Origin: JAERML01 sp035687895
Lineage (GTDB): Bacteria > Bacteroidota > Ignavibacteria > UBA10030 > UBA6906
Length of the DNA: 16,399 nt
Assembly: GCA_035687895.1 (NCBI GenBank)
Contig: DASRUE010000122.1
Location: 1 to 16,399, forward strand
Reading direction: 5' to 3'
In this document: one piece after another, positions 1 through 7,636 of the stretch
Position numbering within the stretch: position 1 is the first letter of the stretch
Layout of the letters: each line of letters opens with the position of its first letter
Made by a program: the position numbers and the translations under genes
The notes under the pieces: model-generated
Told to the model about the DNA's origin: nothing
The model's input: only the letters and a program-made list of their open reading frames with translations
Databases searched by the model: none

Positions 1-1
1 A

Positions 2-679
2 TTCTACTATCGGCTCGTTGCCGTAGACTCGACGTACAGCTTCAGTGGGTTTTCACCAATCGTCAGCGGGAAGCTTCCGGATATTGTCCCACCGATTGCA
101 CCGATCTGGAAGGATTTGAGAGTCCACAAGGATCGAATTCAACTCTCGTGGGCCAGCAATCCAGAACGTGATATCGCTGGATACACCCTGTACAGAAGAC
201 CTCGTGGAGAAACTCAATGGGCGAAATTGAATACCACGTTGCTTTCCTTAGCAACAACCCACTTTGCGGACACGAGCGCAGCACAAGGAAGCCAGTACGA
301 GTACATGCTTCAGGCAATTGATGATGCAAACAATATCTCCAAGCAATCCATGATTGTTGCTGCCCGCCGTTATGACGCCGATCCGCCTAAGCCGCCTGCA
401 TCGATTGATGTGAAGTATGATTCAACACGGCATCGTATTCTGTTGAGTTGGGATCGTCCTTCGGACAACACGCTTCGTGGTGTTGTTGTGTTTCGATCGA
501 TTGGTGAGAATGGAAAGTTCGTACAGAAGAGTAGGCTGTTGCAGACTTCCACATTTGTCGACGGTGATGTCAGGGAGGGAGAGAGCTATCGCTACCGCCT
601 TCGGGCGTACGATACGTCGGGCAACTACTCGGAGTTTTCCGAACCGATCCCGGTGACAGCAGGGAGAGGAAGCAGATAA
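2..679 (+). CDS. Fibronectin type III repeat protein, C-terminal part (5' end outside window)
   Basis: The frame is open from the left edge (FYYRLVAVDS...) to TAA at 677-679, giving 225 visible residues, so this is the end of a larger protein. A TTG at 116 is internal to the frame and is not a credible start. Seen: the last strand of one FN3 module (about residues 1-25, with YYRLVAVD), a second module (about 33-122, RIQLSWASNPERDIAGYTLYR ending YEYMLQAIDD), and a third (about 124-220, ILLSWDRPSDNTLRGVVVFR ending YRYRLRAYDTSGNYSEFSEP). FN3 modules are extracellular beta-sandwich spacers or binding domains in secreted proteins. The protein ends right after the third module without an in-frame T9SS tail, although a tail fragment lies just downstream in another frame, so the gene may have lost its C-terminus. 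Its specific role cannot be read from this fragment. Confidence 0.85.
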   Translation, partial: FYYRLVAVDSTYSFSGFSPIVSGKLPDIVPPIAPIWKDLRVHKDRIQLSWASNPERDIAGYTLYRRPRGETQWAKLNTTLLSLATTHFADTSAAQGSQYEYMLQAIDDANNISKQSMIVAARRYDADPPKPPASIDVKYDSTRHRILLSWDRPSDNTLRGVVVFRSIGENGKFVQKSRLLQTSTFVDGDVREGESYRYRLRAYDTSGNYSEFSEPIPVTAGRGSR

Positions 680-681
680 GG

Positions 682-768
682 GATTCAGCGGTTGCAAGCG
701 GAGTGTATTTCTATCGGCTGCAGGCAGGTGCGTTTGTGGGAACAAGAAAGCATCTCCTGTTAAGATAA
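682..768 (+). pseudogene. Orphan fragment of a T9SS C-terminal sorting domain
   Basis: Reading from 682 in the frame of position 1 gives DSAVASGVYFYRLQAGAFVG followed by TRKHLLLR and TAA at 766-768. This closely matches the last ~28 residues of Por-type sorting domains (compare VASGVYLYRL...TRKMLVVK in the 1132-4077 gene). The upstream two thirds of such a domain, including NYPNPFNP, are missing. The fragment is in a different frame from the FN3 protein that stops at 679. The simplest reading is that a deletion removed about 60 codons of the tail and put the remainder out of frame. No start codon or ribosome binding site serves it, so it is unlikely to be translated by itself. Confidence 0.75.
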
Positions 769-770
769 CG

Positions 771-1064
771 ATGAGTTGTTGCAAACCGACAACGTACTGC
801 GAACCTGCGCATGTGTGCAGGTTCCTCTCCCGCCGCACGGACAAATCATCCAGGACGAAAAAATCATGGAATCCGCAGTTCCGACGTTTCTTTGAACAAG
901 GAACGACTGTGCTTCCCCGGTTTTATGTCGACCAGGTGCAAAGGGATCTAGGATCAATGTGGAGATGGCTCCCTCAAAGGGTGCTACGTCATGATCCCAA
1001 TGCGTACCTGAAGTCAGAGATCGAAACATCCGTGAAGACACAGGAAGTTCGTTTGGTGGTGTAA
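771..1064 (+). CDS. Doubtful small ORF, no recognised family
   Basis: ATG at 771 begins 3 nt after the stop of the T9SS tail fragment and the frame runs 97 codons to TAA at 1062-1064. The product is basic and aromatic (DLGSMWRWLPQRVLRHDPNA), with no signal peptide and no family I recognise. There is no convincing ribosome binding site before 771, and the 801-824 hairpin lies within its first 20 codons. It may be a real short gene, a decayed remnant in the same disturbed stretch as the broken FN3 gene, or chance open frame. It is kept because nothing else explains 825-1064. Confidence 0.25.
   Translation: MSCCKPTTYCEPAHVCRFLSRRTDKSSRTKKSWNPQFRRFFEQGTTVLPRFYVDQVQRDLGSMWRWLPQRVLRHDPNAYLKSEIETSVKTQEVRLVV
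801..824 (+). other. Short GC-rich hairpin, possible weak terminator
   Basis: GAACCTGC (801-808) and GCAGGTTC (817-824) are perfect 8-bp inverted arms around an 8-nt loop. It lies 33 nt after the stop of the T9SS tail fragment, where a terminator for the upstream unit would be expected. No T-run follows (CTCTCCCGCC), so it is not a standard intrinsic terminator. Confidence 0.4.
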
Positions 1065-1131
1065 TGAACAGCGCAGTTTGCACAAACGTTGTGCAATTGC
1101 CGGTAGAAAAAATCAGAAAGTAAATCATCCC

Positions 1132-4077
1132 ATGCGACCCTTGCTTCTTGTCTCTCTGCTAGTGTGTGTCTCCCGCGCTGAACCACAAGGCGTGGTGGAT
1201 ACTCACAACACGATCGATAGCGTGTACCAAGCCTGGGTAAGCCACTACCCTATGCCTGATACAAGCATTAACGAAGTAGCTACCGATATGGTACTAGATG
1301 CCCTTGGGAATGTTTATGTAACGGGATATGCCGGGGGGAGCGGGGCTCAAGATTACATCACAATCAAATACCACTCAGGTGGCACTCGTCAGTGGGTTGC
1401 CCGATACAATGGGCCCGGCTATGGAGACTTTGCATTAGCCCTTGCCGTTGACGGCTCAGGGAATGTGTACGTAACGGGACAAAGTGTTGGCTCAGGCACA
1501 GATTACGACTACGCCACGATCAAATATAATTCCTCTGGAGTTGAGCAGTGGGTTGCCCGGTACAATGGGCCCGGCAATGGTAGAGACTATGCATACGCCC
1601 TTGCCGTTGACGACGCAGGAAATGTTTACGTAACGGGACAAAGTGCTGGCTCAGGCACATCCGACGATTACGCCACGATCAAATACAACCCATCCGGATT
1701 CCCACAGTGGGTTTCCCGATACAATGGGCCCGGCAACTATCATGACGCTGCATACGCCCTTGCCGTTGACGGTCCAGGGAATGTGTACGTAACGGGAGGA
1801 AGTTTTGGTTTTTTCACAGATTACGACTACGCCACGATCAAATACAACGCATCGGGACTCCAGCAGTGGGTTGCCCGATACAATGGGCCCGGCGACGACC
1901 GTTATGACCTTGCAACCGCCCTTGCCGTTGACGGCGCAGGAAATGTGTATGTGACGGGAGTAAGTGGTGCAGTTTTAGGTACCACTTATTATGATTATGC
2001 CACAGTCAAATACAACCCATCCGGAGTCCAACAGTGGGTTGGCCGATACTATGGGCCCGGCACTGCTTATGACTATCCACACGCTCTTGCCGTTGCCGCT
2101 GATGGCTCTGGCAATGTGTATGTGACGGGAGAAAGTGAGAGTGGGACTTTAAGTGGAATTTATGATTATGCCACAGTCAAGTATAACGCATCTGGGGTCG
2201 AACAGTGGGTTGCCCGATACGATGGGCCCGGCAATGGTGGTGACTATGCATACGCGCTTGCCGTTGATCGCTTCGGGAATGTATATGTGACGGGAGGGGG
2301 TCTTGGCTCGGGCACATCTAATGACTATGCCACGATCAAATACAACTCTTCAGGTGTGCCACAGTGGGTTGCGCGGTACAATGGTCCCGGGAATGGTAGT
2401 GATGGTGCAGCGGCCATTGCCGTTGACGTCCTTGGGAGTGTGCATGTCGCAGGAACCAGTGTTGGCAGCGACAACAGCCGGGACTTTGCGACGATACAAT
2501 ACGACATCGCTGGGAGCCAGCAGTGGGTTGCCAGGTCTGGTTATGATTTAGTGCACTCTATGTCTGCTTTTACTCTGGATCCCCAGGGTAGCGTGTACGT
2601 CACCGGATCGACTTCAGGGTCCGGAACGGATTTCGATTACGTTACCGTCAAGTACGATGCCTCCGGGAACCAGCAGTGGATAGCCCGATACGATGGTCCG
2701 GCAAGTTCAATCGATCTCACGTATGCAATTGCAATTGATAGTGCCCGTAATGTCTACGTGACCGGGGGAAGCAAAGGGTCGGGGACAGATCTGGACTACG
2801 CTACGATCAAGTACAATGCGGCTGGTGTGCAGCAATGGGTTGCGAGATATGACGGCCTTATGTTCGACATCGATAACGGAATTGCAATCGCTGTTGACAA
2901 TACAGGGAACGTTTATGTAGCAGGCAACAGTATCGGCTCAGGATTTGAACATGACTATGCAACCCTCAAATATGACGCGGTCGGTCAACTGCAATGGGTT
3001 ATTCGTTACAATGGGCCCGGAGACGCGATTGACGTTGTTTCTTCTCTTGCCATTGATGGCGCGGGGAACGCATACGTAGCCGGCACAAGCACCGGTTTAG
3101 GAACGATGAGCGACTATGCAACGGTGAAATACAGCTCCTCCGGGGTCGAACAGTGGGTTGCTCGTTACAACGGCCCTGGAAATAACGTTGATCAAATACT
3201 CGCAATGACTATCGACGCTACAGCCAATATCTATGTCACCGGTTGGAGTGTTGGGAACGGTACTAATCGTGATTATGCGACGATCAAATACGACTCTGCC
3301 GGTGTGGAGCAGTGGGTGGCCCGGTATGACGATCCCACAAGTTCTCTTGACGAAGCGAATGCGATTGCCGTCGATCGCTTTGGCAATGTATACGTAACCG
3401 GGTATAGTCCCGGAGCCGGAACAGGCAACGATTATACGACGATCAAGTACAGTTCTTTAGGAATTCAACAATGGGTCTCGCTGTATGACGGTCCAACAAA
3501 CTCGGGTGATGTGGCGACTCATATCGCACTTGACAGCGCCGGAAGCGCGTACGTAACAGGCCACAGCAATGGCTTGGGAACCAGCGATGATTATGCAACG
3601 ATAAAATACAACAACGCTGGAATTCAACAGTGGGTGATTCGTTACGAATTCGACAGCACGGGAGTAAACGATAGACCATCGGGCATTTCTGTCGGCGAAT
3701 CAGGAAACGTGTATGTGGTCGGTACAAGCGGCATGTCTAATTGGAGTGTGTGGAGCATCGTGAAGTATGTGCAATCGGGCTTCGTGTCGGTCGGAGACAT
3801 CCCGGAATTGCCATCGCGTTTCACACTTTCACAAAACTATCCCAATCCCTTCAACCCGACGACGACTATCTCATTCGATATCCCTCACCGCACGAGAGCA
3901 ATTCTGGCGGTCTATAATTTGCTCGGCCAGCAAATCGCCACATTGGTTGATGAGGAACGGGATCCAGGAACGTACCAGATCGAGTGGGACGCCGGTTCCG
4001 TTGCCAGCGGCGTCTATCTGTACCGTCTCACTACGAATTCATCAGTTCTCACAAGGAAGATGCTGGTCGTGAAGTAG
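1132..4077 (+). CDS. Secreted SBBP-type beta-propeller repeat protein with T9SS sorting domain
   Basis: I chose ATG 1132 because it begins a signal peptide (MRPLLLVSLLVCVSRAEPQG); a longer frame from TTG 1078 adds a charged stretch ahead of it. The product is 981 residues. The body is 16 tandem units of about 52-57 residues centred on GNVYVTGxSxGSGTxxDYATIKYNxSGVxQWVARYNGPG, the pattern of SBBP (beta-propeller) repeats, so it probably folds into more than one propeller. Residues about 893-981 form a T9SS sorting domain: LSQNYPNPFNPTTTISF, then VYNLLGQQIATLV, and a basic end (TRKMLVVK). In the T9SS pathway such tails are recognised at the outer membrane and usually cleaved, releasing the protein or attaching it to the surface. 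Ligand unknown. The ribosome binding site is weak (GAAAG near 1115). The first seven units are far more alike in DNA than the later ones. Confidence 0.93.
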   Translation: MRPLLLVSLLVCVSRAEPQGVVDTHNTIDSVYQAWVSHYPMPDTSINEVATDMVLDALGNVYVTGYAGGSGAQDYITIKYHSGGTRQWVARYNGPGYGDFALALAVDGSGNVYVTGQSVGSGTDYDYATIKYNSSGVEQWVARYNGPGNGRDYAYALAVDDAGNVYVTGQSAGSGTSDDYATIKYNPSGFPQWVSRYNGPGNYHDAAYALAVDGPGNVYVTGGSFGFFTDYDYATIKYNASGLQQWVARYNGPGDDRYDLATALAVDGAGNVYVTGVSGAVLGTTYYDYATVKYNPSGVQQWVGRYYGPGTAYDYPHALAVAADGSGNVYVTGESESGTLSGIYDYATVKYNASGVEQWVARYDGPGNGGDYAYALAVDRFGNVYVTGGGLGSGTSNDYATIKYNSSGVPQWVARYNGPGNGSDGAAAIAVDVLGSVHVAGTSVGSDNSRDFATIQYDIAGSQQWVARSGYDLVHSMSAFTLDPQGSVYVTGSTSGSGTDFDYVTVKYDASGNQQWIARYDGPASSIDLTYAIAIDSARNVYVTGGSKGSGTDLDYATIKYNAAGVQQWVARYDGLMFDIDNGIAIAVDNTGNVYVAGNSIGSGFEHDYATLKYDAVGQLQWVIRYNGPGDAIDVVSSLAIDGAGNAYVAGTSTGLGTMSDYATVKYSSSGVEQWVARYNGPGNNVDQILAMTIDATANIYVTGWSVGNGTNRDYATIKYDSAGVEQWVARYDDPTSSLDEANAIAVDRFGNVYVTGYSPGAGTGNDYTTIKYSSLGIQQWVSLYDGPTNSGDVATHIALDSAGSAYVTGHSNGLGTSDDYATIKYNNAGIQQWVIRYEFDSTGVNDRPSGISVGESGNVYVVGTSGMSNWSVWSIVKYVQSGFVSVGDIPELPSRFTLSQNYPNPFNPTTTISFDIPHRTRAILAVYNLLGQQIATLVDEERDPGTYQIEWDAGSVASGVYLYRLTTNSSVLTRKMLVVK
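1300..3770 (+). repeat. 16 tandem ~156-171 bp coding repeats (SBBP units)
   Basis: Sixteen units of the GNVYVTG type are visible in the translation. At DNA level, GGGCCCGG preceded by TACAAT, TACTAT or TACGAT recurs at 1411, 1567, 1726, 1885, 2053 and 2224, with a one-base variant at 2383. The periods are therefore 156, 159, 159, 168, 171 and 159 bp, all multiples of three. After about 2400 the DNA identity between units falls while the protein pattern persists. The boundaries given are approximate. Confidence 0.85.
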
Positions 4078-4114
4078 ACCGGCGAGGCAATCCGGCGAGA
4101 AAGGGAGGTGCAAC

Positions 4115-4240
4115 ATGTTAGGGGTTACACTGTCATTCTCCCGTTCTCGTCCGCCGTTCTTCATATTTTCCGCTTGCATTTCTCCGCAATGTCGAATAGA
4201 TTCCTGCCATAGGTGCTTCCCTCAACTTCCAACCAGTTGA
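4115..4240 (+). CDS. Possible small ORF (41 aa) with a strong ribosome binding site
   Basis: GGGAGGTG (4103-4110) lies 4 nt before ATG 4115, and the frame runs 41 codons to TGA at 4238-4240. The product starts MLGVTLSFSRSRPPFFIFSA and contains four cysteines in its second half. I recognise no family. The Shine-Dalgarno match is as good as those of the confirmed genes here, which is the only real argument for translation. It could be a short leader ahead of the lipoprotein at 4301, or the Shine-Dalgarno match could be chance. Confidence 0.3.
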   Translation: MLGVTLSFSRSRPPFFIFSACISPQCRIDSCHRCFPQLPTS

Positions 4241-4300
4241 CACCGCCTGACCGGTCCCTTCTCCACACTATAAACGTACCGTTCACTTGGAGGTGAAGAA

Positions 4301-4816
4301 ATGCGGCATCTCGTCCATATGAAATCCCCGATTTCTTGGGTGGTTGCCTTCGCAGCCTTGTGCCTGGTAACCTTCAGTTGCAGGGAGGATGTGCCACTCG
4401 ATGTGAACGTTCCCTTTCGGACGGAACCAATTGCGGAGGACTTCAGCAGCATCGCTGATCCCCGCGCGAGGTGGGCCGCCTATAACCTGAGCGACTATGT
4501 GCTCGAACAGTCGGTTCTCTGTTTCTGTCCGTACCCGGGTGACGTGCGAGTGATCATTGAAGGCAACCGGGTTACCGACGTGATAAGAAAATCGGATGGG
4601 GTCTCGCTCTACGCGGACGTCGGCCAATCTCATAAGACCGTGGATGAATTGTTTGCGTTCGCCGGGTCGGTGCACCCGGACAGCGTGGCTGATCTGAGGG
4701 TCGAGTACGATGCACGGTTCGGGTTCCCACGTCTTGTGTATATCGACTACGACGCACACATTGCCGACGAGGAGCTGGGATTTCAGACCGACCACATCGA
4801 GCGACTGATCCGGTAA
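4301..4816 (+). CDS. DUF6174-like lipoprotein
   Basis: GGAGGTG (4289-4295) with a 5-nt spacer fixes ATG 4301, giving 171 residues; ATG 4319 (MKSPIS) is the alternative. The N-terminus has a hydrophobic segment ending VTFSC, a relaxed lipobox, so the mature protein is probably lipid-anchored at Cys27. The body matches what I know of DUF6174: an early Trp followed by Y.L and CFCPYPGDVRVIIEGNRV, then VDELFAFA, then a YDARFGFPRLVYIDYD segment and a DEELGF end. The function of that family is unknown. A TATAAA box at 4269-4274 stands 27 nt before the start. A TTGACA at 4237-4242 is too far away (26 nt) to pair with it normally. Confidence 0.8.
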   Translation: MRHLVHMKSPISWVVAFAALCLVTFSCREDVPLDVNVPFRTEPIAEDFSSIADPRARWAAYNLSDYVLEQSVLCFCPYPGDVRVIIEGNRVTDVIRKSDGVSLYADVGQSHKTVDELFAFAGSVHPDSVADLRVEYDARFGFPRLVYIDYDAHIADEELGFQTDHIERLIR

Positions 4817-4913
4817 CAGCGTACACCATCTCGTTAAGAGCAAACCAAGGTAGCCGCAACCGATGAGGTGTGAGCTACTCACGAGGTTCACAAAAAACAA
4901 GGAGGATTCATCT

Positions 4914-5405
4914 ATGAAAGCGACACGAGTAACGTTTCTTGTTGTGGCGTTCTCCATTTCTCCAGTAGCCTCTTCAGCTGCTTTTGCCCAGGAGTATGCC
5001 GCGCTCAAGGGAGTGAAATCTACAAAAGTCGTCTTTGACGTCAGGACGGGTATCCCGAAAGTGGCCGCCCTGCAACTCAAGCTCATCCGTCAGACGAACA
5101 AGGATTTGATCGCGGAGAAAAAGGCGCCGGTCACGAACGTAGTGTTCATCGGTCAATCCGTGAAGCTGGTCTCGAGCAGCAGGGAAGGCTTTGCCCCCGA
5201 AGATCTGCCGTTGCTCGATGAGATTGCCGAAGCAGTCAGGGATCTCTCGAGGGACGGCATCGGACTTGAGTTCTGCCTGTTCGCTGCGAAAATACACAAG
5301 GTCGAACCTGCATCAGTGCTGCCGGAGATCACGAAGGTGGAAAACGGGTACATCTCGATCATCGGTTACCAGGCACAGGGTTATACGCTGGTTCCTGTTT
5401 ACTAA
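4914..5405 (+). CDS. Exported DsrE-family-like protein
   Basis: GGAGG at 4901-4905, 8 nt ahead, supports ATG 4914, where a signal peptide begins (MKATRVTFLVVAFSISPVAS, with SAAFAQ at the cleavage region). The longer frame from 4863 would bury it. The 163-residue product then reads KGVKSTKVVFDVRTGIPKVA, with VVFIGQSVKLVS and a late LEFCLFAAK segment. This is the arrangement of DsrE/DsrF-like small alpha/beta proteins, which in sulfur-oxidising and tRNA-thiolation systems relay sulfur through a conserved Cys. Here one Cys is visible in LEFCLFAAK, and the protein is periplasmic by prediction, as in many uncharacterised DsrE-like proteins. No sulfur-metabolism gene is nearby, so its substrate is open. 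Confidence 0.72.
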   Translation: MKATRVTFLVVAFSISPVASSAAFAQEYAALKGVKSTKVVFDVRTGIPKVAALQLKLIRQTNKDLIAEKKAPVTNVVFIGQSVKLVSSSREGFAPEDLPLLDEIAEAVRDLSRDGIGLEFCLFAAKIHKVEPASVLPEITKVENGYISIIGYQAQGYTLVPVY

Positions 5406-5486
5406 CAGAAACTGAAGACCTGCTGACAAAATAACCGCTAGAGGAGTGAGCGCTCGTCGGGCACTTGTGCTAAAAGGAACTGCGCC

Positions 5487-6119
5487 ATGAAGATTCTTGT
5501 CATAGGTTCAACCGGAGGAACCGGACGTGCCATCGTCGAGCAGGCGCTGGCCCAAGGTCATCATGTAACTGCGTTCGCCCGCCGTCCGGAAAAGGTCACG
5601 CTCCGGCACGAACGACTCGAGATTGCGCAAGGTAACGTGCTCGATAAGAAGTCCGTCAGCGCAGCTGTACAAGGTAAGGATGCAGTCCTTTCCACACTCG
5701 GACACAAGCAATGGTTCATCAAGACGAGCATCCTCTCCGAAGGGACAAGGAACATTATTGCCGCGATGCAGAAGCACGGCGTAAAGCGATTTGTGTGCGA
5801 GACCGCGCTCGGCATTGGAGATACCAGGGGAAAGCTCGGGTTGTACTACACGCTGTTCGTCATTCCCGTCATTGTTTTTTTCTACTTCAAGGATAAGGAA
5901 CGACAGGAACGGTACATTCAAGAGAGCGGGCTGGACTGGGTTATTGTCCGCCCCGGCCAGCTCACCAATAGTGGAAAACGAGGCGCCTACCGCCGCGGTG
6001 CTCAAGTGGGGAGCTGGTGGCGCACGGTAACCATATCGCGCGCCGATGTTGCCGACTTTATGTTGAAGCAGCTGACCGAGGATACCTACCTGCGGAAGAC
6101 CCCGGGCATAGCGTATTAG
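5487..6119 (+). CDS. NAD(P)-binding SDR/NmrA-like protein
   Basis: The 210-residue cytosolic protein starts with a Rossmann fold: MKILVIGSTGGTGRAIVEQA, in which GSTGGTGR (residues 7-14) is the glycine-rich dinucleotide-binding loop of atypical short-chain dehydrogenases. HHVTAFARRPEK follows strand 2, consistent with NADP(H) preference through the Arg pair. GKDAVLSTLG and KRFVCETALG are strands 4 and 5, and GLDWVIVRPGQLTN is the typical late NmrA/SDR_a5 strand. No Tyr-xxx-Lys catalytic pair is obvious where classical SDRs have it, so it may be a redox sensor or isomerase-like member. A hydrophobic stretch (LYYTLFVIPVIVFFYF) lies mid-protein. The AAAGGA at 5473-5478 is a fair ribosome binding site. 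It may head a unit running into 6170. Confidence 0.8.
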   Translation: MKILVIGSTGGTGRAIVEQALAQGHHVTAFARRPEKVTLRHERLEIAQGNVLDKKSVSAAVQGKDAVLSTLGHKQWFIKTSILSEGTRNIIAAMQKHGVKRFVCETALGIGDTRGKLGLYYTLFVIPVIVFFYFKDKERQERYIQESGLDWVIVRPGQLTNSGKRGAYRRGAQVGSWWRTVTISRADVADFMLKQLTEDTYLRKTPGIAY

Positions 6120-6169
6120 GCTGCGATGAACTGACTTTCCCCCATCCATCACCATTGAAAGGGACACCA

Positions 6170-6562
6170 ATGGATCCCAACCTGTTTCATCTTGATTACG
6201 AAAGGTTGTTCGAGGTGCTAACCACGATCGTTGTTCTTTCGTTCTTTGTAGAGCGTGCGTTGTCGGTCGTATTCGAGTCGCGATGGTTTATCGCGATGTA
6301 TGAGGCCAACGAGAATCGCAAAGGGGTGAAGGAGCTCGTTGCTCTGGTTGTCTCGATCGCCCTTTGCTTCTTCTGGCAATTCGATGCGCTCTCCATCATG
6401 ATCGTGGCGCACGAAACGATGCGCATACCGGGGTATTTCCTCACCGGAGCGATCATCGCCGGTGGGAGCAAGGCCTCCATCAAGTTTTTCCGGGACGTGC
6501 TGGGTTTCATGAGCAACGCCGAGAAAGAAAGACTGGAACTTGACAAGGGAAAGAAGAAGTAG
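6170..6562 (+). CDS. Small membrane protein of unknown function
   Basis: I take ATG 6170, 50 nt after the SDR stop, with GAAAGGGA at 6157-6164 as ribosome binding site; the frame is open further upstream but only across the end of the SDR gene. The 130-residue product begins MDPNLFHLDYERLFEVLTTI. It has two or three membrane segments: about residues 14-32 (LTTIVVLSFFVERALSVVF), 54-75 (LVALVVSIALCFFWQF) and 86-102 (GYFLTGAIIAGGSKASIKFF). It ends in a charged cytoplasmic tail (NAEKERLELDKGKKK). The size and layout recall holin-like small membrane proteins, but no lysis or phage gene is nearby, so I give no function. It ends 12 nt before the endonuclease gene, so the two are probably co-transcribed. 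Confidence 0.7.
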   Translation: MDPNLFHLDYERLFEVLTTIVVLSFFVERALSVVFESRWFIAMYEANENRKGVKELVALVVSIALCFFWQFDALSIMIVAHETMRIPGYFLTGAIIAGGSKASIKFFRDVLGFMSNAEKERLELDKGKKK

Positions 6563-6574
6563 ACAGAGGACGCT

Positions 6575-7594
6575 ATGAAACGTATCGCATCGGCAGTTTT
6601 GTTTTTCGGGCTCCTCGCCAGTGCCGCATCTTCCCAGTATCTCGAGGTGCGCCGTGCCGCAATCGTAAAGGAGCAGCCGGCGGGTAATGCCGGGATTATC
6701 GAGCGGGTGCAGAGTGGTGACTTCCTGAGGTTGTTGAACAATGGTCAACAGCAAAACGGCTATTACAGGGTCAGGGCAAAATCGGTTGCGCAGGACGGGT
6801 GGATCTATCGCACCCTCGTCCGTCGGCATGAGGGAGAAATGCCCGGGGCAGGATTCGTGCTGCATTTTACTCCGGCGCCCCCCGGCTATTATGCAGGGAC
6901 AGAAGGGCTTGAAGACGGGGCTCTGAAGGCAGCTCTCTACACGATCATACGGAATCACCATGGTTTCTCTTACGGAAGCCTCTGGGATTATCTGAAAAGG
7001 ACGGACCTCGACCCCAGGGACACCACGCGCGTGATCGGGATTTATTCGGGGTTTTCCATGCTGGCGGACTCGGAGTACAGTGGAGGAAGGGGATGGACCC
7101 GCGAGCATGTGTGGGCAAAGTCGTTCGGCGATTTTGGAACAACCGAAGGTGCCGGGACGGATCTGCACCACATCCGGGTGGAGGATGTTTCCACGAACAC
7201 CGCGAGGAACAACAGGTCGTTCGATGAATGCAATCAACCATACGTGGACAACTCCGGGACGTACAGTGGCCCCACATCATCAAGTACCAGCACGAACACC
7301 TGGGCGTGGGAACCGCGGGACGAAGTGAAAGGTGATGTCGCCCGTATGATGTTCTATATGGATGTCCGGTACGAGGGAGACGATGGCGAACCCAACCTGG
7401 TTCTGGTTGATAGTCTCGTCGGCAAACTGAACAAGAAACCGGTGCACGGCAGGGTCTCGGTGTTGCTCCAGTGGCACACGCAGGATCCGGTGGATAATTA
7501 TGAAAGGTACCGAAACTCGGTGATCTTCGGTCTCCAGAACAATCGCAACCCCTTCATCGACCACCCGGAGTTTGTGGGAAGGATCTGGCAGTGA
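6575..7594 (+). CDS. Secreted endonuclease I family nuclease with SH3-like N-terminal domain
   Basis: The 339-residue protein has a signal peptide (MKRIASAVLFFGLLASAASS, cleaved near Gln21). Residues about 22-85 look like a bacterial SH3 domain (YLEVRRAAIVKEQP ... GDFLRLLN ... YYRVRAKSVAQDGWIYRTLV). The rest is an endonuclease I/EndA-NucM domain: GRGWTREHVWAKSFG with Glu177-His178, DLHHI (196-200), TARNNRSFDE with Asn212/213, DVARMMFYMDVRY, and LLQWHTQDPVDNYERYRN followed by NRNPFIDHPEFVGRIW. In this family the REH histidine is the general base and the Asn helps bind the metal of a beta-beta-alpha-metal active site that cleaves DNA or RNA nonspecifically. All expected motifs are present, so it is probably active in the periplasm or outside the cell. 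There is no T9SS tail. AGAGGA before ATG 6575 serves as ribosome binding site. Confidence 0.92.
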   Translation: MKRIASAVLFFGLLASAASSQYLEVRRAAIVKEQPAGNAGIIERVQSGDFLRLLNNGQQQNGYYRVRAKSVAQDGWIYRTLVRRHEGEMPGAGFVLHFTPAPPGYYAGTEGLEDGALKAALYTIIRNHHGFSYGSLWDYLKRTDLDPRDTTRVIGIYSGFSMLADSEYSGGRGWTREHVWAKSFGDFGTTEGAGTDLHHIRVEDVSTNTARNNRSFDECNQPYVDNSGTYSGPTSSSTSTNTWAWEPRDEVKGDVARMMFYMDVRYEGDDGEPNLVLVDSLVGKLNKKPVHGRVSVLLQWHTQDPVDNYERYRNSVIFGLQNNRNPFIDHPEFVGRIWQ

Positions 7595-7636
7595 GCCCAC
7601 AGGTAACGCACCAGGTTGACGAAAGAGGATGATGCC

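Noticed and set aside
4079..4099. CCGGCGAG direct repeat (two copies, 5 nt apart) after the SBBP gene
   Set aside because: Eight-base repeat with no inverted partner or T-run; not enough for a terminator or site call.
4237..4274. TTGACA and TATAAA before the DUF6174-like lipoprotein gene as a sigma-70 promoter
   Set aside because: The two boxes are 26 nt apart, well beyond the usual 16-18; only the TATAAA is kept as a hint.
4283..5086. Long minus-strand open frame (267 codons) opposite the lipoprotein and DsrE genes
   Set aside because: It is antisense to two well-supported + strand genes with signal peptides and Shine-Dalgarno sites, and its translation matches no family.
6218..7237. Minus-strand open frame of 339 codons opposite the membrane protein and nuclease genes
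   Set aside because: It overlaps the endonuclease I motifs on the + strand and has no recognisable domain or ribosome binding site; a shadow frame.
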